Source: UBA940 sp031547885 (lineage in GTDB: Bacteria; Bacteroidota; Bacteroidia; Bacteroidales; Rikenellaceae). Taken from it: DNA of 64,000 bases. Shown here piece after piece: positions 32,761-40,323 of the stretch (position 1 is the stretch's first letter; each line of letters opens with the position of its first letter). The notes beneath the pieces were generated by a model. That model did not search any database and was not told where the DNA came from. It was given only the letters and a program-made list of their open reading frames with translations. Location: NCBI GenBank assembly GCA_031547885.1, contig JAVBRO010000022.1:1-64000 (forward strand). The letters run 5' to 3'. Made by a program: the position numbers and the translations under genes.

Positions 32761-35700
32761 GATAGCGGAATTAATCGACAATTTGGGCAGGCTAACTAAA
32801 AAATATCTGGTCTGGATCGCCCTTTCGGCACTAGTGGTGTCGGCAGGCGTCCTTGTTTCGTGCTCGTCTGCGTCGAAGAGTTCGTCGTCGAAAGGCAAAC
32901 GCGCGCCGATCTTCGACAGGACCGAAACGACAGACGCCGCCACTGCTTCCGCCGCTCCCGTAACGCCCGGAGCGGTAAGCGAAAAGGGGAGTGATTCTGC
33001 GGTCGATTCCATCCGCCATTTCACGCCCGACGTTTCATCCATAGACATAAGTTCGCTCCCGGACGAGCTTTTCGATGCACGCAAAAACCTTGCCGTCGAC
33101 TCGCTTATGGGGCAGTTGGCGGCATATCTTCCCGATTCCCTGAGCCAACTCGCCGCATTTATGCTGACGGTCCCGATCGACTCGCTGCCGGGATTTATCG
33201 ATACCCTGCCGGCTGACGTCAAGGCCCTTATCCCTTCGGAACTTTCGGGTCTGTTGAGGCAATACGCGGCCGGCGGTGCGAAAGCTATCGGCGGCGTAAG
33301 GGGTCTCCGCGACACCCTTCGCAGGGGCATTCCGGCCTCTTTCCGAAGCATGCTGCCCGACTCGCTGCAGGGCCTTTCCGACGACAGCCTGCGGAGTTTC
33401 GCCGCTATGTACGGACTGGAGATCCCGACCGACCTCGATATACTCACCGATCCCGACGTGCTGATGGAAACCGGTGCGCTCACCATTATCGCCGACACCG
33501 CGCGCCGCAGGGACAAGGCGTTCCTCGAGCATCCGGTTTTCGGGAAGAACAAAGACTCTCTCATCTACGACGTGAAGAGACGCCTGATATTCGTTTACGG
33601 GCAGGGCGAGCTTGCCTATGAGGACAACGATCTCAAGGCCGACTTCATGATCCTCAATGTCAACACGAAAGAGATATACGGTACGGGCGTCGCCGACACT
33701 ACCGGAAAGGTCAGCCGTCCGGAATTCGTGCAGAGCGGCGGCAGCTACACGATGGACACCATCACCTACAACCTCACCAGCGGCAAGGCCAAGATCAAGG
33801 GTGTCGCCACGAAGGACGGCGAAGGCTACCTGCTGGGACGCGACCTCAAGAAGATGGAGGACAATACGATCAACATCGCCGGCGCCAAGTACACCACCTG
33901 CGACCGCATAGACCACCCTCACTTCTATATCGCCATGACCAAGGCAAAGGTGATCCCCGGCAAGAAGATCATCACCGGGCCGGCTTATTTCGTGATGGAA
34001 GACGTTCCGATCTACTTCCTGGGTATTCCCGGGGGCTTTTTCCCGATAAGCAGCGGCCCAAGGTCGGGATTCATCATGCCGACCTACGGCGAGGAGTCGA
34101 TGCGCGGTTTCTATCTGCGCGACGGCGGATATTATTTCACGTTCGGCGACTATGCCGACCTCACACTCACCGGCGGTATCTACACCTTGGGGTCGTGGGA
34201 AGTGGCCGGCCGCTCCAACTATGTCAAGCGTTACAAGTTCTCCGGCAACATTGCGATCAATTACGCCAAGACGATATACGGTGAAAAGAACGCCGCCGAC
34301 TACGTGAACAACAGCAACTTTAAAGTTACCTGGAGCCACCGCCAGGACCCCAAGGCCAGCCCCGGTTCGACTTTTTCGGCCAGCGTCAACTTCTCGACCG
34401 CGGGTTACAGCAAGCAGGGTACGACCAATCTGAACGACCTTCTGAACACGCAGACCAACTCGTCGATATCTTACGGGAAGAGTTGGACGGCGGGCACCAC
34501 TCCCATAAACCTTACCGTGGCGTTCTCGCACTCGCAGAACTCGCGGGACACCACCATAGGCTTCACCCTGCCCAACATCAGTTTCAGCGTCGGAAGTTTT
34601 TCTCCTTTCAAACGCAAAATGGCGGTGGGAAAGCAGAAGTGGTATGAGAAGATAACGCTGAGCTACTCCATGGCGGCAAGCAACATGGTGTCGTCGATCA
34701 AGGAATACGACCTGTTCACCGATGAACTGCTTAAGAAGATGAGCAACGGCGTTTCTCACAGAATACCCCTCAAAACCTCTTTTACCATGTTCAACGGGGC
34801 GCTCACCTTTTCGCCGTCTATCAATTACAACGAGAACTGGTTCTTCAAGAAGGAGCGCACGGAATGGGATCCGGTCCTGAAACAACCGGTGAAACTGGAT
34901 CCCGAGTTCGGCTTCTACCGCATGTACAACTACGACGCCAGCGGTTCGTTCAGCACCAAGATCTACGGGATGTTCCAGATGAAGCGAAAACCCGGGAAGA
35001 CGGGATGGCTGCAGGCCGTGCGGCATGTGATGACGCCCTCGGCCGGATTTACCCTGGCGCCCGACTTCCGGAAGCCGCAGTACGGTTTCGTGGAGTATTA
35101 TCAGAGCGACTCCATGGCATCCAAGTTCACCGAGTATAACCCGTATGTCGGGTCGCAGTCTATGAGCGCCGGCATACCGAGAGCTCAGATCAACTTTTCG
35201 CTCTCCAATCAGGTCGAAATGAAGGTTGCCAGCAAGAGGGACACGTCGGGAATGAAAAAAATACCGGTTATAGAACAGCTTTCGTTCAGCGGGTCTTATA
35301 ACTTTCTGGCGCCTGGCGACTCCATGAACCTCTCAAATATAGCAATCACGCTCCGTACAGGCAACATATTCAAGAATTTCGGGATACAGTTGAGCGCCAC
35401 CTGGGATCCATATATGTATATCGAGGAGAACCGGAACGGGACGCCGGTGGCAAAGAGAATCGGCAAATTCAACGTAGGGAACGGCAAATTCGGACGCATA
35501 ATAAATACGGGATGGTCGTTCGGATATACGTTCAACTCGTCCAATTCGGGGCAGCCGGCCATGAACGACATCAACAGCGGAGCCTATGTCGGGGCTTACG
35601 CCAATCCGTTCGACATGAGCAACGGGATGGAGCCGTCCATGCGGCGGCAGTATATGGTATCGAGCTACTACGACTTTTCGATCCCGTGGAACTTCGGTTT

Positions 35701-36013
35701 CAACTATTCGGTCAGTTACAGCTACACCGGTCTGAGGCCGGTCATAACGCAGACCCTCGGGTTCCAGGGCAGCGTCAATCTCACTCCGAATCTTGGTTTT
35801 TCATTCAACGGGGGATACGATATCGCCCGCCGCAGGTTAAGTCCCATGTCCGTCAATCTCACCCGGAAACTGCACTGTTGGGAGATGTCGTTCCAGTGGG
35901 TTCCGATCGGGACCCTGAAGAGTTGGCAGTTCCATATAGGGGTACTTTCGTCGATGCTGGCCGACCTCAAGTATGACAAATCGAGCAGCCGCTACGACAA
36001 TCTTCAACAATAG
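32741..36013 (+). CDS. lptD: LptD-like LPS-assembly outer-membrane protein (Bacteroidota form)
   Basis: Up to 1090 residues. A hydrophobic export signal (about 22-40) is followed by a Ser/Ala/Asp-rich stretch with many LPDSL-type repeats (about 45-260). Next is an OstA/LptA-like beta-jellyroll (about 275-400: VYGQGELAYEDNDLKADFMI, then YNLTSGKAKIKGVATKDGEG). A large C-terminal beta-barrel runs to the end (about 440-1090). This matches Bacteroidota LptD, which inserts LPS into the outer leaflet with LptE. The frame has no ATG near the signal sequence: TTG 32741 or, equally well, TTG 32783 may be the start. Divergent from the amidase-MCE operon. Confidence 0.85.
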   Translation: MPTLSAKIAELIDNLGRLTKKYLVWIALSALVVSAGVLVSCSSASKSSSSKGKRAPIFDRTETTDAATASAAPVTPGAVSEKGSDSAVDSIRHFTPDVSSIDISSLPDELFDARKNLAVDSLMGQLAAYLPDSLSQLAAFMLTVPIDSLPGFIDTLPADVKALIPSELSGLLRQYAAGGAKAIGGVRGLRDTLRRGIPASFRSMLPDSLQGLSDDSLRSFAAMYGLEIPTDLDILTDPDVLMETGALTIIADTARRRDKAFLEHPVFGKNKDSLIYDVKRRLIFVYGQGELAYEDNDLKADFMILNVNTKEIYGTGVADTTGKVSRPEFVQSGGSYTMDTITYNLTSGKAKIKGVATKDGEGYLLGRDLKKMEDNTINIAGAKYTTCDRIDHPHFYIAMTKAKVIPGKKIITGPAYFVMEDVPIYFLGIPGGFFPISSGPRSGFIMPTYGEESMRGFYLRDGGYYFTFGDYADLTLTGGIYTLGSWEVAGRSNYVKRYKFSGNIAINYAKTIYGEKNAADYVNNSNFKVTWSHRQDPKASPGSTFSASVNFSTAGYSKQGTTNLNDLLNTQTNSSISYGKSWTAGTTPINLTVAFSHSQNSRDTTIGFTLPNISFSVGSFSPFKRKMAVGKQKWYEKITLSYSMAASNMVSSIKEYDLFTDELLKKMSNGVSHRIPLKTSFTMFNGALTFSPSINYNENWFFKKERTEWDPVLKQPVKLDPEFGFYRMYNYDASGSFSTKIYGMFQMKRKPGKTGWLQAVRHVMTPSAGFTLAPDFRKPQYGFVEYYQSDSMASKFTEYNPYVGSQSMSAGIPRAQINFSLSNQVEMKVASKRDTSGMKKIPVIEQLSFSGSYNFLAPGDSMNLSNIAITLRTGNIFKNFGIQLSATWDPYMYIEENRNGTPVAKRIGKFNVGNGKFGRIINTGWSFGYTFNSSNSGQPAMNDINSGAYVGAYANPFDMSNGMEPSMRRQYMVSSYYDFSIPWNFGFNYSVSYSYTGLRPVITQTLGFQGSVNLTPNLGFSFNGGYDIARRRLSPMSVNLTRKLHCWEMSFQWVPIGTLKSWQFHIGVLSSMLADLKYDKSSSRYDNLQQ

Positions 36014-36109
36014 TCGGAACGCCGACTGCGGATTTGATGATAAATGTTGCTGTCGGCCTGAAGCTTTTGGCACAGCGCCCCCGTCATTGCGAGTGTAACG
36101 AAGCAATCT
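36013..36109. repeat. two dispersed repeats after lptD
   Basis: GTCGGAACGCCGACTGCG at 36013-36030 begins within the lptD stop codon; CGTCATTGCGAG..GAAGCAATCT lies at 36082-36109. Both families occur elsewhere in the window. Confidence 0.75.
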
Positions 36110-36112
36110 ATT

Positions 36113-36859
36113 TTAACCTTGCTCTTTATTCTCATCTTTCATTTTCGTGCAGCGAACGTCGGGCCGGTATGATCGCAGTTCGCGGTTGAGTTCGCGGTGC
36201 TTTCCGCAGGTAACGCGATCTAGCAGGGTGTGAAAACGTTCCGAGTGGTCTTTATGGACTGTGTGGCACAGCTCATGCAGGATGATATATTCCGCCAAAT
36301 GGTCCGTAAGCAGTGCGATGAACAGCGAAAGGTTGATGTCGTTGCGGGCCGTGCAGCTTCCCCACTTGCTGCGCGAAGCCTTCACGCGGACGCCGCCGCA
36401 ACTGAAACCGTGCTGTGCGGCCAGCCGTCCGACCATCTCAGGCAGCACCTCTTTCGCCTCGATGCGCAGGGCCTCCGTGACCCCTTTTACGGCGGCGGAC
36501 TGCACCTCTTCGGACAAGGCGTCGAGTCCGGCGGGGTGTTTCACGACTATCACTCCGTCCTTTATCTTTACGGATGTTTTTTCGACTTTCGCAGGCTCGA
36601 AGTGCAGGGTATGCCGACGTGTGCGGTATGTCTCGTCGAGCGGTTCGACGTTGTAGCGGCTCTCCATTTTTTTGCGGTTGGCCTCGATCCAGTCGCATTT
36701 TTCGTCGAGGAACCTCATGGCCCGTTTTTGCGAAACGAATGCGGGGAAGGAGAGGCGCACCGATCCGTCGGGCCTGACCGACAGCGCGATACGCGTTGCG
36801 CGGCGTGTGCGCGAAACGGTCACTTCCCCTATCACCGGGTGAATAACAACGCCTTTCAT
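36113..36859 (-). CDS. YgjP-like (M48-related, DUF45) metallopeptidase
   Basis: 248 residues, cytoplasmic. The C-terminal half has the zinc motif HELCHTVHKDHS, preceded by the conserved SRSKWGSCTARNDINLSLFIA. This is the YgjP/WrpA family, small zinc metalloproteases often found near DNA-repair or restriction genes; biological substrates are poorly known. The N-terminal half is beta-rich (VTVSRTRRATRIALSVRPDG). The gene starts 6 bases after the argH stop in the same direction and may be cotranscribed with it. Confidence 0.88.
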   Translation of the reverse strand: MKGVVIHPVIGEVTVSRTRRATRIALSVRPDGSVRLSFPAFVSQKRAMRFLDEKCDWIEANRKKMESRYNVEPLDETYRTRRHTLHFEPAKVEKTSVKIKDGVIVVKHPAGLDALSEEVQSAAVKGVTEALRIEAKEVLPEMVGRLAAQHGFSCGGVRVKASRSKWGSCTARNDINLSLFIALLTDHLAEYIILHELCHTVHKDHSERFHTLLDRVTCGKHRELNRELRSYRPDVRCTKMKDENKEQG

Positions 36860-36865
36860 CGCGGA

Positions 36866-38293
36866 TTACCTCGCCAATTCTTCCTCGGCTTTTTCGACCT
36901 TGCCGAAACCGAACTGCGACATCACATCGTCCATCAGTCCTGCTATTTTGTCATTGCACAGGCAGCCGATGCTTCCGGCGTGGGTGTGGCGGACTTCGGC
37001 GGCGGGCTTGTATTCACCCGCCTCGATCTGCAGCCCGACGGCCTTGTAGGCGTCGCGGAACGGCGTCCCTTCCAGGACCATATCGTTGACGCTCTCGACG
37101 CTGAACAGGTAGGCGTAGCGGGGGTCGGCGAGTATATCGCGGTTGACACTGACGTGTTCCAGCATGTAGCCGGCCATCGACAGCACCTCTTTCATATCCT
37201 GCAGCGCCGGGAACAGCACCTCTTTCAGCAGCTGCAGGTCGCGGTTGTAGCCGAGCGGCAGGTTGGCCGTGAGCATGGAAATCTGGTTCGGCAGCGCCTG
37301 CAGCAGGTTGCATTTTCCGCGCGCGATCTCCCACACGTCGGGATTTTTCTTGTGCGGCATGATGCTCGAGCCGGTCGTAAGATTGTCCGGGTACGATATA
37401 AAACCGAAGTTCTGGTTTAAAAATAAGGTATTATCCATCGCGAGTTTCCCGACCGTCGCGGCGATCGACGACACGGCCTGCGCCACGATGCGCTCGGTCT
37501 TTCCGCGCCCCATCTGCGCATAGACCACGTTGTAGTCCATTGAGTCGAAACCCAGCAGACGGGTGGTCATCTCCCGGTCGAGGGGGAACGACGAGCCGTA
37601 TCCGGCGGCCGAACCCAGCGGGTTGCGGTTGCATACGCGCCAGGCCGCCAGCATCATCTGCATATCGTCCACGAGACTCTCGGCATAGGCGCCGAACCAC
37701 AGCCCGAACGACGACGGCATGGCTATCTGCAGGTGGGTGTAGCCCGGCATCAGAACGTCCTTATACTGCTCGGAAAGTGATTGCAGCGTGCCGAAAAGTT
37801 TGTGCGCAGCCCCGGCGATCTCCATGATCTCGCGGCGCAGGAAGATGCGCAGGTCCACCAGCACCTGGTCGTTGCGCGAACGGCCGCTGTGTATCTTCTT
37901 GCCCGTCTCGCCGATGCGCTCCGTGAGCAAAAATTCGACCTGCGAATGGACGTCCTCGACCCCGTCCTCGATCGCGAAACCGCCCTTGCGGATATCTGCC
38001 AGTATCTTTTTCAACTCGGCCTGCACCTTGTCGAGTTCGCTTTGCGTGAGCAGACCGATCGATTCGAGCATCCGCGTGTGGGCCAGCGAACCGAGCACGT
38101 CGGCTTCGGCCAGAAGCATGTCCATTTCGCGGTCCCTGCCGACGGTGAAGGCATCCACCGCCTTGTCGGCAGTCGGAACGCCGACGGCGGAAGTATTTTT
38201 CTGCCACAGTTTCGTTTGCTTCGCAAACGCATTTTCATCCTCGTTTCGGCAATCCGAGCTTGCTCGATTGCTCTCTTCTCGTCGAAAATTCAT
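36866..38293 (-). CDS. argH: argininosuccinate lyase with a repeat-derived N-terminus
   Basis: 475 residues. Splits argininosuccinate into arginine and fumarate, the last step of arginine synthesis. Typical sequences: FTVGRDREMD, EDVHSQVEFLLTERIGETGK (about 120-140), HSGRSRNDQVLVDL, MPGYTHLQIAMPSSFGLWFG, and the fumarase/lyase signature GSSIMPHKKNP. From memory, Bacteroidota ArgH begins near KLWQK; here about 27 residues precede it (MNFRREESNRASSDCRNED...) and are encoded by hairpin repeats, and an 18-base palindromic unit seems inserted in frame after KLWQKN (giving SAVGVPTA). No alternative ATG, GTG or TTG is available before KLWQKN. Neighbour of an ArgE-like gene. Confidence 0.95.
   Translation of the reverse strand: MNFRREESNRASSDCRNEDENAFAKQTKLWQKNTSAVGVPTADKAVDAFTVGRDREMDMLLAEADVLGSLAHTRMLESIGLLTQSELDKVQAELKKILADIRKGGFAIEDGVEDVHSQVEFLLTERIGETGKKIHSGRSRNDQVLVDLRIFLRREIMEIAGAAHKLFGTLQSLSEQYKDVLMPGYTHLQIAMPSSFGLWFGAYAESLVDDMQMMLAAWRVCNRNPLGSAAGYGSSFPLDREMTTRLLGFDSMDYNVVYAQMGRGKTERIVAQAVSSIAATVGKLAMDNTLFLNQNFGFISYPDNLTTGSSIMPHKKNPDVWEIARGKCNLLQALPNQISMLTANLPLGYNRDLQLLKEVLFPALQDMKEVLSMAGYMLEHVSVNRDILADPRYAYLFSVESVNDMVLEGTPFRDAYKAVGLQIEAGEYKPAAEVRHTHAGSIGCLCNDKIAGLMDDVMSQFGFGKVEKAEEELAR
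38172..38189. repeat. 18-bp unit GTCGGAACGCCGACGGCG inside argH
   Basis: Identical (in the opposite orientation) to 45106-45123 in dacA, and near-identical to 29860 and 36013. In argH it is read in frame as part of SAVGVPTAD. Confidence 0.85.
38213..38272. repeat. two hairpins within the argH 5' end
   Basis: CGTTTGC-TTC-GCAAACG at 38213-38229, and GCAATC-c-GAGC-TT-GCTC-GATTGC at 38249-38271. The second has the same bulged architecture as 15833-15861 and 49325-49347. Confidence 0.7.
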
Positions 38294-38318
38294 AACTTAA
38301 AGTATTTTCTGCTTGTCG

Positions 38319-38401
38319 TGTCGAGCGTAGTCGAGACATCTGATTGCGCGGGAGATTTTTCACTTGCTCGTTCAGATCCCTCCGCTGCGGTCGGGATGAC
38401 A
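38319..38401. repeat. dispersed repeat between argH and the ArgE-like gene
   Basis: Begins TGTCGAGCGTAGTCGAGACA and ends GATCCCTCCGCTGCGGTCGG-GATGACA; the outer ends are inverted relative to one another. It belongs to the broad GTCATCCCGA..GGGATCT type of palindrome. Confidence 0.6.
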
Positions 38402-38408
38402 GCCGACG

Positions 38409-39479
38409 TTAAAGTATTATTTTGCCTAAAAGTTCTATGTACAAGTCTATGCCCTCCTCGATCTCCGACAGCAGGATGTATTCGTCGGCGTTGTGCGAAC
38501 GGCTGCTTTCTCCGGGGCCGATCTTCACCGAGGGGATATCCAGCGCCACCTGGTCGGATGTGGTGGGGGAGCCGAAAGTCTTACGCCCCATTGCAACGCC
38601 GGCCTCTACTATAGGATGCTTCGGGGTTATGTAAGAGGGTTTGAGGTGTGTCGAGCGCGGCGTGACCTCGGATTCGACGTTCTGCCGGACTATCTCCAGC
38701 ACCTCTTCGTTCGTGTATTTTTCGGTGACGCGGATGTCTACCGTGAAACGGCATTCGGCAGGCACGACGTTGTGCTGCGTTCCGGCCGAGATCATCGTGA
38801 CGCTCATTTTCACTTCGCCGAACAGGCCGCTTTTGAGCGGGAAACGGTAGTCGCGGAACCATTCGATGTCCTTCAGGGCACGCATTATGGCATTGTCTCC
38901 TTCGTCGCGCGCGGCATGTCCCGAGCGTCCGCGGGCAACGCAGTCCAGCACTATCAGCCCTTTCTCTGCGATCGCCAGATGCATTCCGGTAGGTTCGCCG
39001 ACTATCGCGAATTCGAGCGGGCCGAGTTCGGGAAGGATGCTGCGTATGCCGCCCTCACCGCTTATCTCTTCTTCGGCGACTAGCGCAAGGCAGAGATTGT
39101 ATTTCAGATCCTCGTGTTCGTAATAGTTGCGGAACGCCGCCCCCAGCGCAGTCAGGCATCCGCCGGCGTCGTTACTCCCCAGCCCGTAGAGCCTGCCGTT
39201 CTCGGTTATCTCGGCGTCGAACGGGTCGCGCGTGTAGCCTGGATTCGGTTTCACGGTGTCGTGATGCGAACAGAGCAGGATAGTGGGTTTTGCAGGGTCG
39301 TAATGTTTATTATATGCCCATACGTTGTTGCCCGACATATGCACATCGTCCATTCCCCGCAATTGCAGGGCGGTTGCCAGTATACGCGCCGTTTCGCTCT
39401 CTTCGCGGCTGAAGGAGGGTCTTCTTATCAACACCCGCAGCAAAAATAATGCGTCGTCGTAAATCGTCTTGTCTGTCAT
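38409..39479 (-). CDS. M20 family deacylase, ArgE-like
   Basis: 356 residues. Zinc peptidase M20 fold: His72/Asp74 in CSHHDTVKPN, bridging Asp104 in GSNDAGG, catalytic Glu in AEEEISG (136-138), then VGEPTGMHLAIAEKG and a lid domain (about 175-285). Bacteroidota make arginine through N-succinylated (or acetylated) intermediates, and an M20 enzyme of this type removes the acyl group from citrulline or ornithine. Proximity to argH supports that role. Succinyl versus acetyl specificity is inference. A 115-base repeat-containing gap separates it from argH. Confidence 0.85.
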   Translation of the reverse strand: MTDKTIYDDALFLLRVLIRRPSFSREESETARILATALQLRGMDDVHMSGNNVWAYNKHYDPAKPTILLCSHHDTVKPNPGYTRDPFDAEITENGRLYGLGSNDAGGCLTALGAAFRNYYEHEDLKYNLCLALVAEEEISGEGGIRSILPELGPLEFAIVGEPTGMHLAIAEKGLIVLDCVARGRSGHAARDEGDNAIMRALKDIEWFRDYRFPLKSGLFGEVKMSVTMISAGTQHNVVPAECRFTVDIRVTEKYTNEEVLEIVRQNVESEVTPRSTHLKPSYITPKHPIVEAGVAMGRKTFGSPTTSDQVALDIPSVKIGPGESSRSHNADEYILLSEIEEGIDLYIELLGKIIL

Positions 39480-39539
39480 ATTGTTAGAATAAACCCTGTT
39501 TCGTCTGGAAAAATAATGAACAATAAATCGCTGCCGTCG

Positions 39540-40265
39540 TTACTGCCTTTGTCGAACTACTTCGTATAACATTACGGCTGCCGCGGCGGCCACGTTGAGC
39601 GATTCGATCCTGCCTTTCAGCGGAATGGCCGCCAGCATGTCGCACAATTTAAGAACTTCTTTCGAGATTCCCTCGTCCTCGCTGCCCATAACGATGACGG
39701 TAGGCTTGCGGAAGTCGGCCTGATAAATCGTTTCGTTAGCTTTTTCTGTTGCGGCGACGACCTGGAAACCTTCGGCCTGCAGCAGCTTTATGGTGTTGCG
39801 GATGCTTCCCACGCGGCATACGGGAATGACATTCAGCGCCCCGGCCGATGCCTTGAGCGCGTCGGCGTTGACGGGTGCGGCGTTCTTCATCGGCACGATC
39901 AGCCCGTGCGCGCCTGCACACTCGGCGGTCCGGGCGATGCCTCCGAAATTGCGCACGTCGGTCACCCCGTCGAACACGACCAGCAGGCCCGGTTTGCCTT
40001 CGGGTATTCCGGCCAGGATCTCATCCATATCGGAGTAGACGATGGCCGATATCTGCGCCACGACGCCCTGGTGGTTACCGCGGGTGAGGCGGTTGAGCTT
40101 CTCGACCGGCACCTCCTGCACATTGATGTGCTGGGCGCGCGCGACCGCTTTCAACTCGGTTATTAGCTGTCCGTCGGAGCCTTTTTTGATGTAGATCTTT
40201 TCGATCTGGCGTCCGGCCTCGATGGCCTCGATGACGGGCCGCAGCCCGAAAACTATATTATCCAT
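39540..40265 (-). CDS. rlmB: 23S rRNA (guanosine-2'-O-)-methyltransferase RlmB
   Basis: 241 residues. A short N-terminal L30e-like substrate-binding domain (about 1-75, NIVFGLRPVIEAIEAGRQIE) is followed by the SpoU/TrmH knot domain with the three motifs NFGGIARTAECAGAHGLIVP, VIVMGSEDEGISKEVL and IPLKGRIESLNVAAAAAVML. RlmB methylates G2251 in the peptidyl-transferase loop of 23S rRNA. It starts 58 bases after the ABC-F gene's stop in the same direction, with heptamer repeats and a hairpin between them. Confidence 0.93.
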   Translation of the reverse strand: MDNIVFGLRPVIEAIEAGRQIEKIYIKKGSDGQLITELKAVARAQHINVQEVPVEKLNRLTRGNHQGVVAQISAIVYSDMDEILAGIPEGKPGLLVVFDGVTDVRNFGGIARTAECAGAHGLIVPMKNAAPVNADALKASAGALNVIPVCRVGSIRNTIKLLQAEGFQVVAATEKANETIYQADFRKPTVIVMGSEDEGISKEVLKLCDMLAAIPLKGRIESLNVAAAAAVMLYEVVRQRQ

Positions 40266-40276
40266 TTTTATCAGTT

Positions 40277-40316
40277 ATGAGTCATGAGTCATGAGTCTTC
40301 GGAGCGGCTTCGCCGC
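40277..40316. repeat. ATGAGTC heptamer x3 plus TTC-loop hairpin
   Basis: ATGAGTC at 40277, 40284 and 40291 in exact 7-bp register, followed by GCGGC-TTC-GCCGC (40304-40316), between the ABC-F gene and rlmB. Confidence 0.75.
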
Positions 40317-40323
40317 AACTTTA

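Noticed and set aside
33035..35026. 663-codon open frame on the - strand
   Set aside because: Antisense to the LptD-like gene; no domains or signal.
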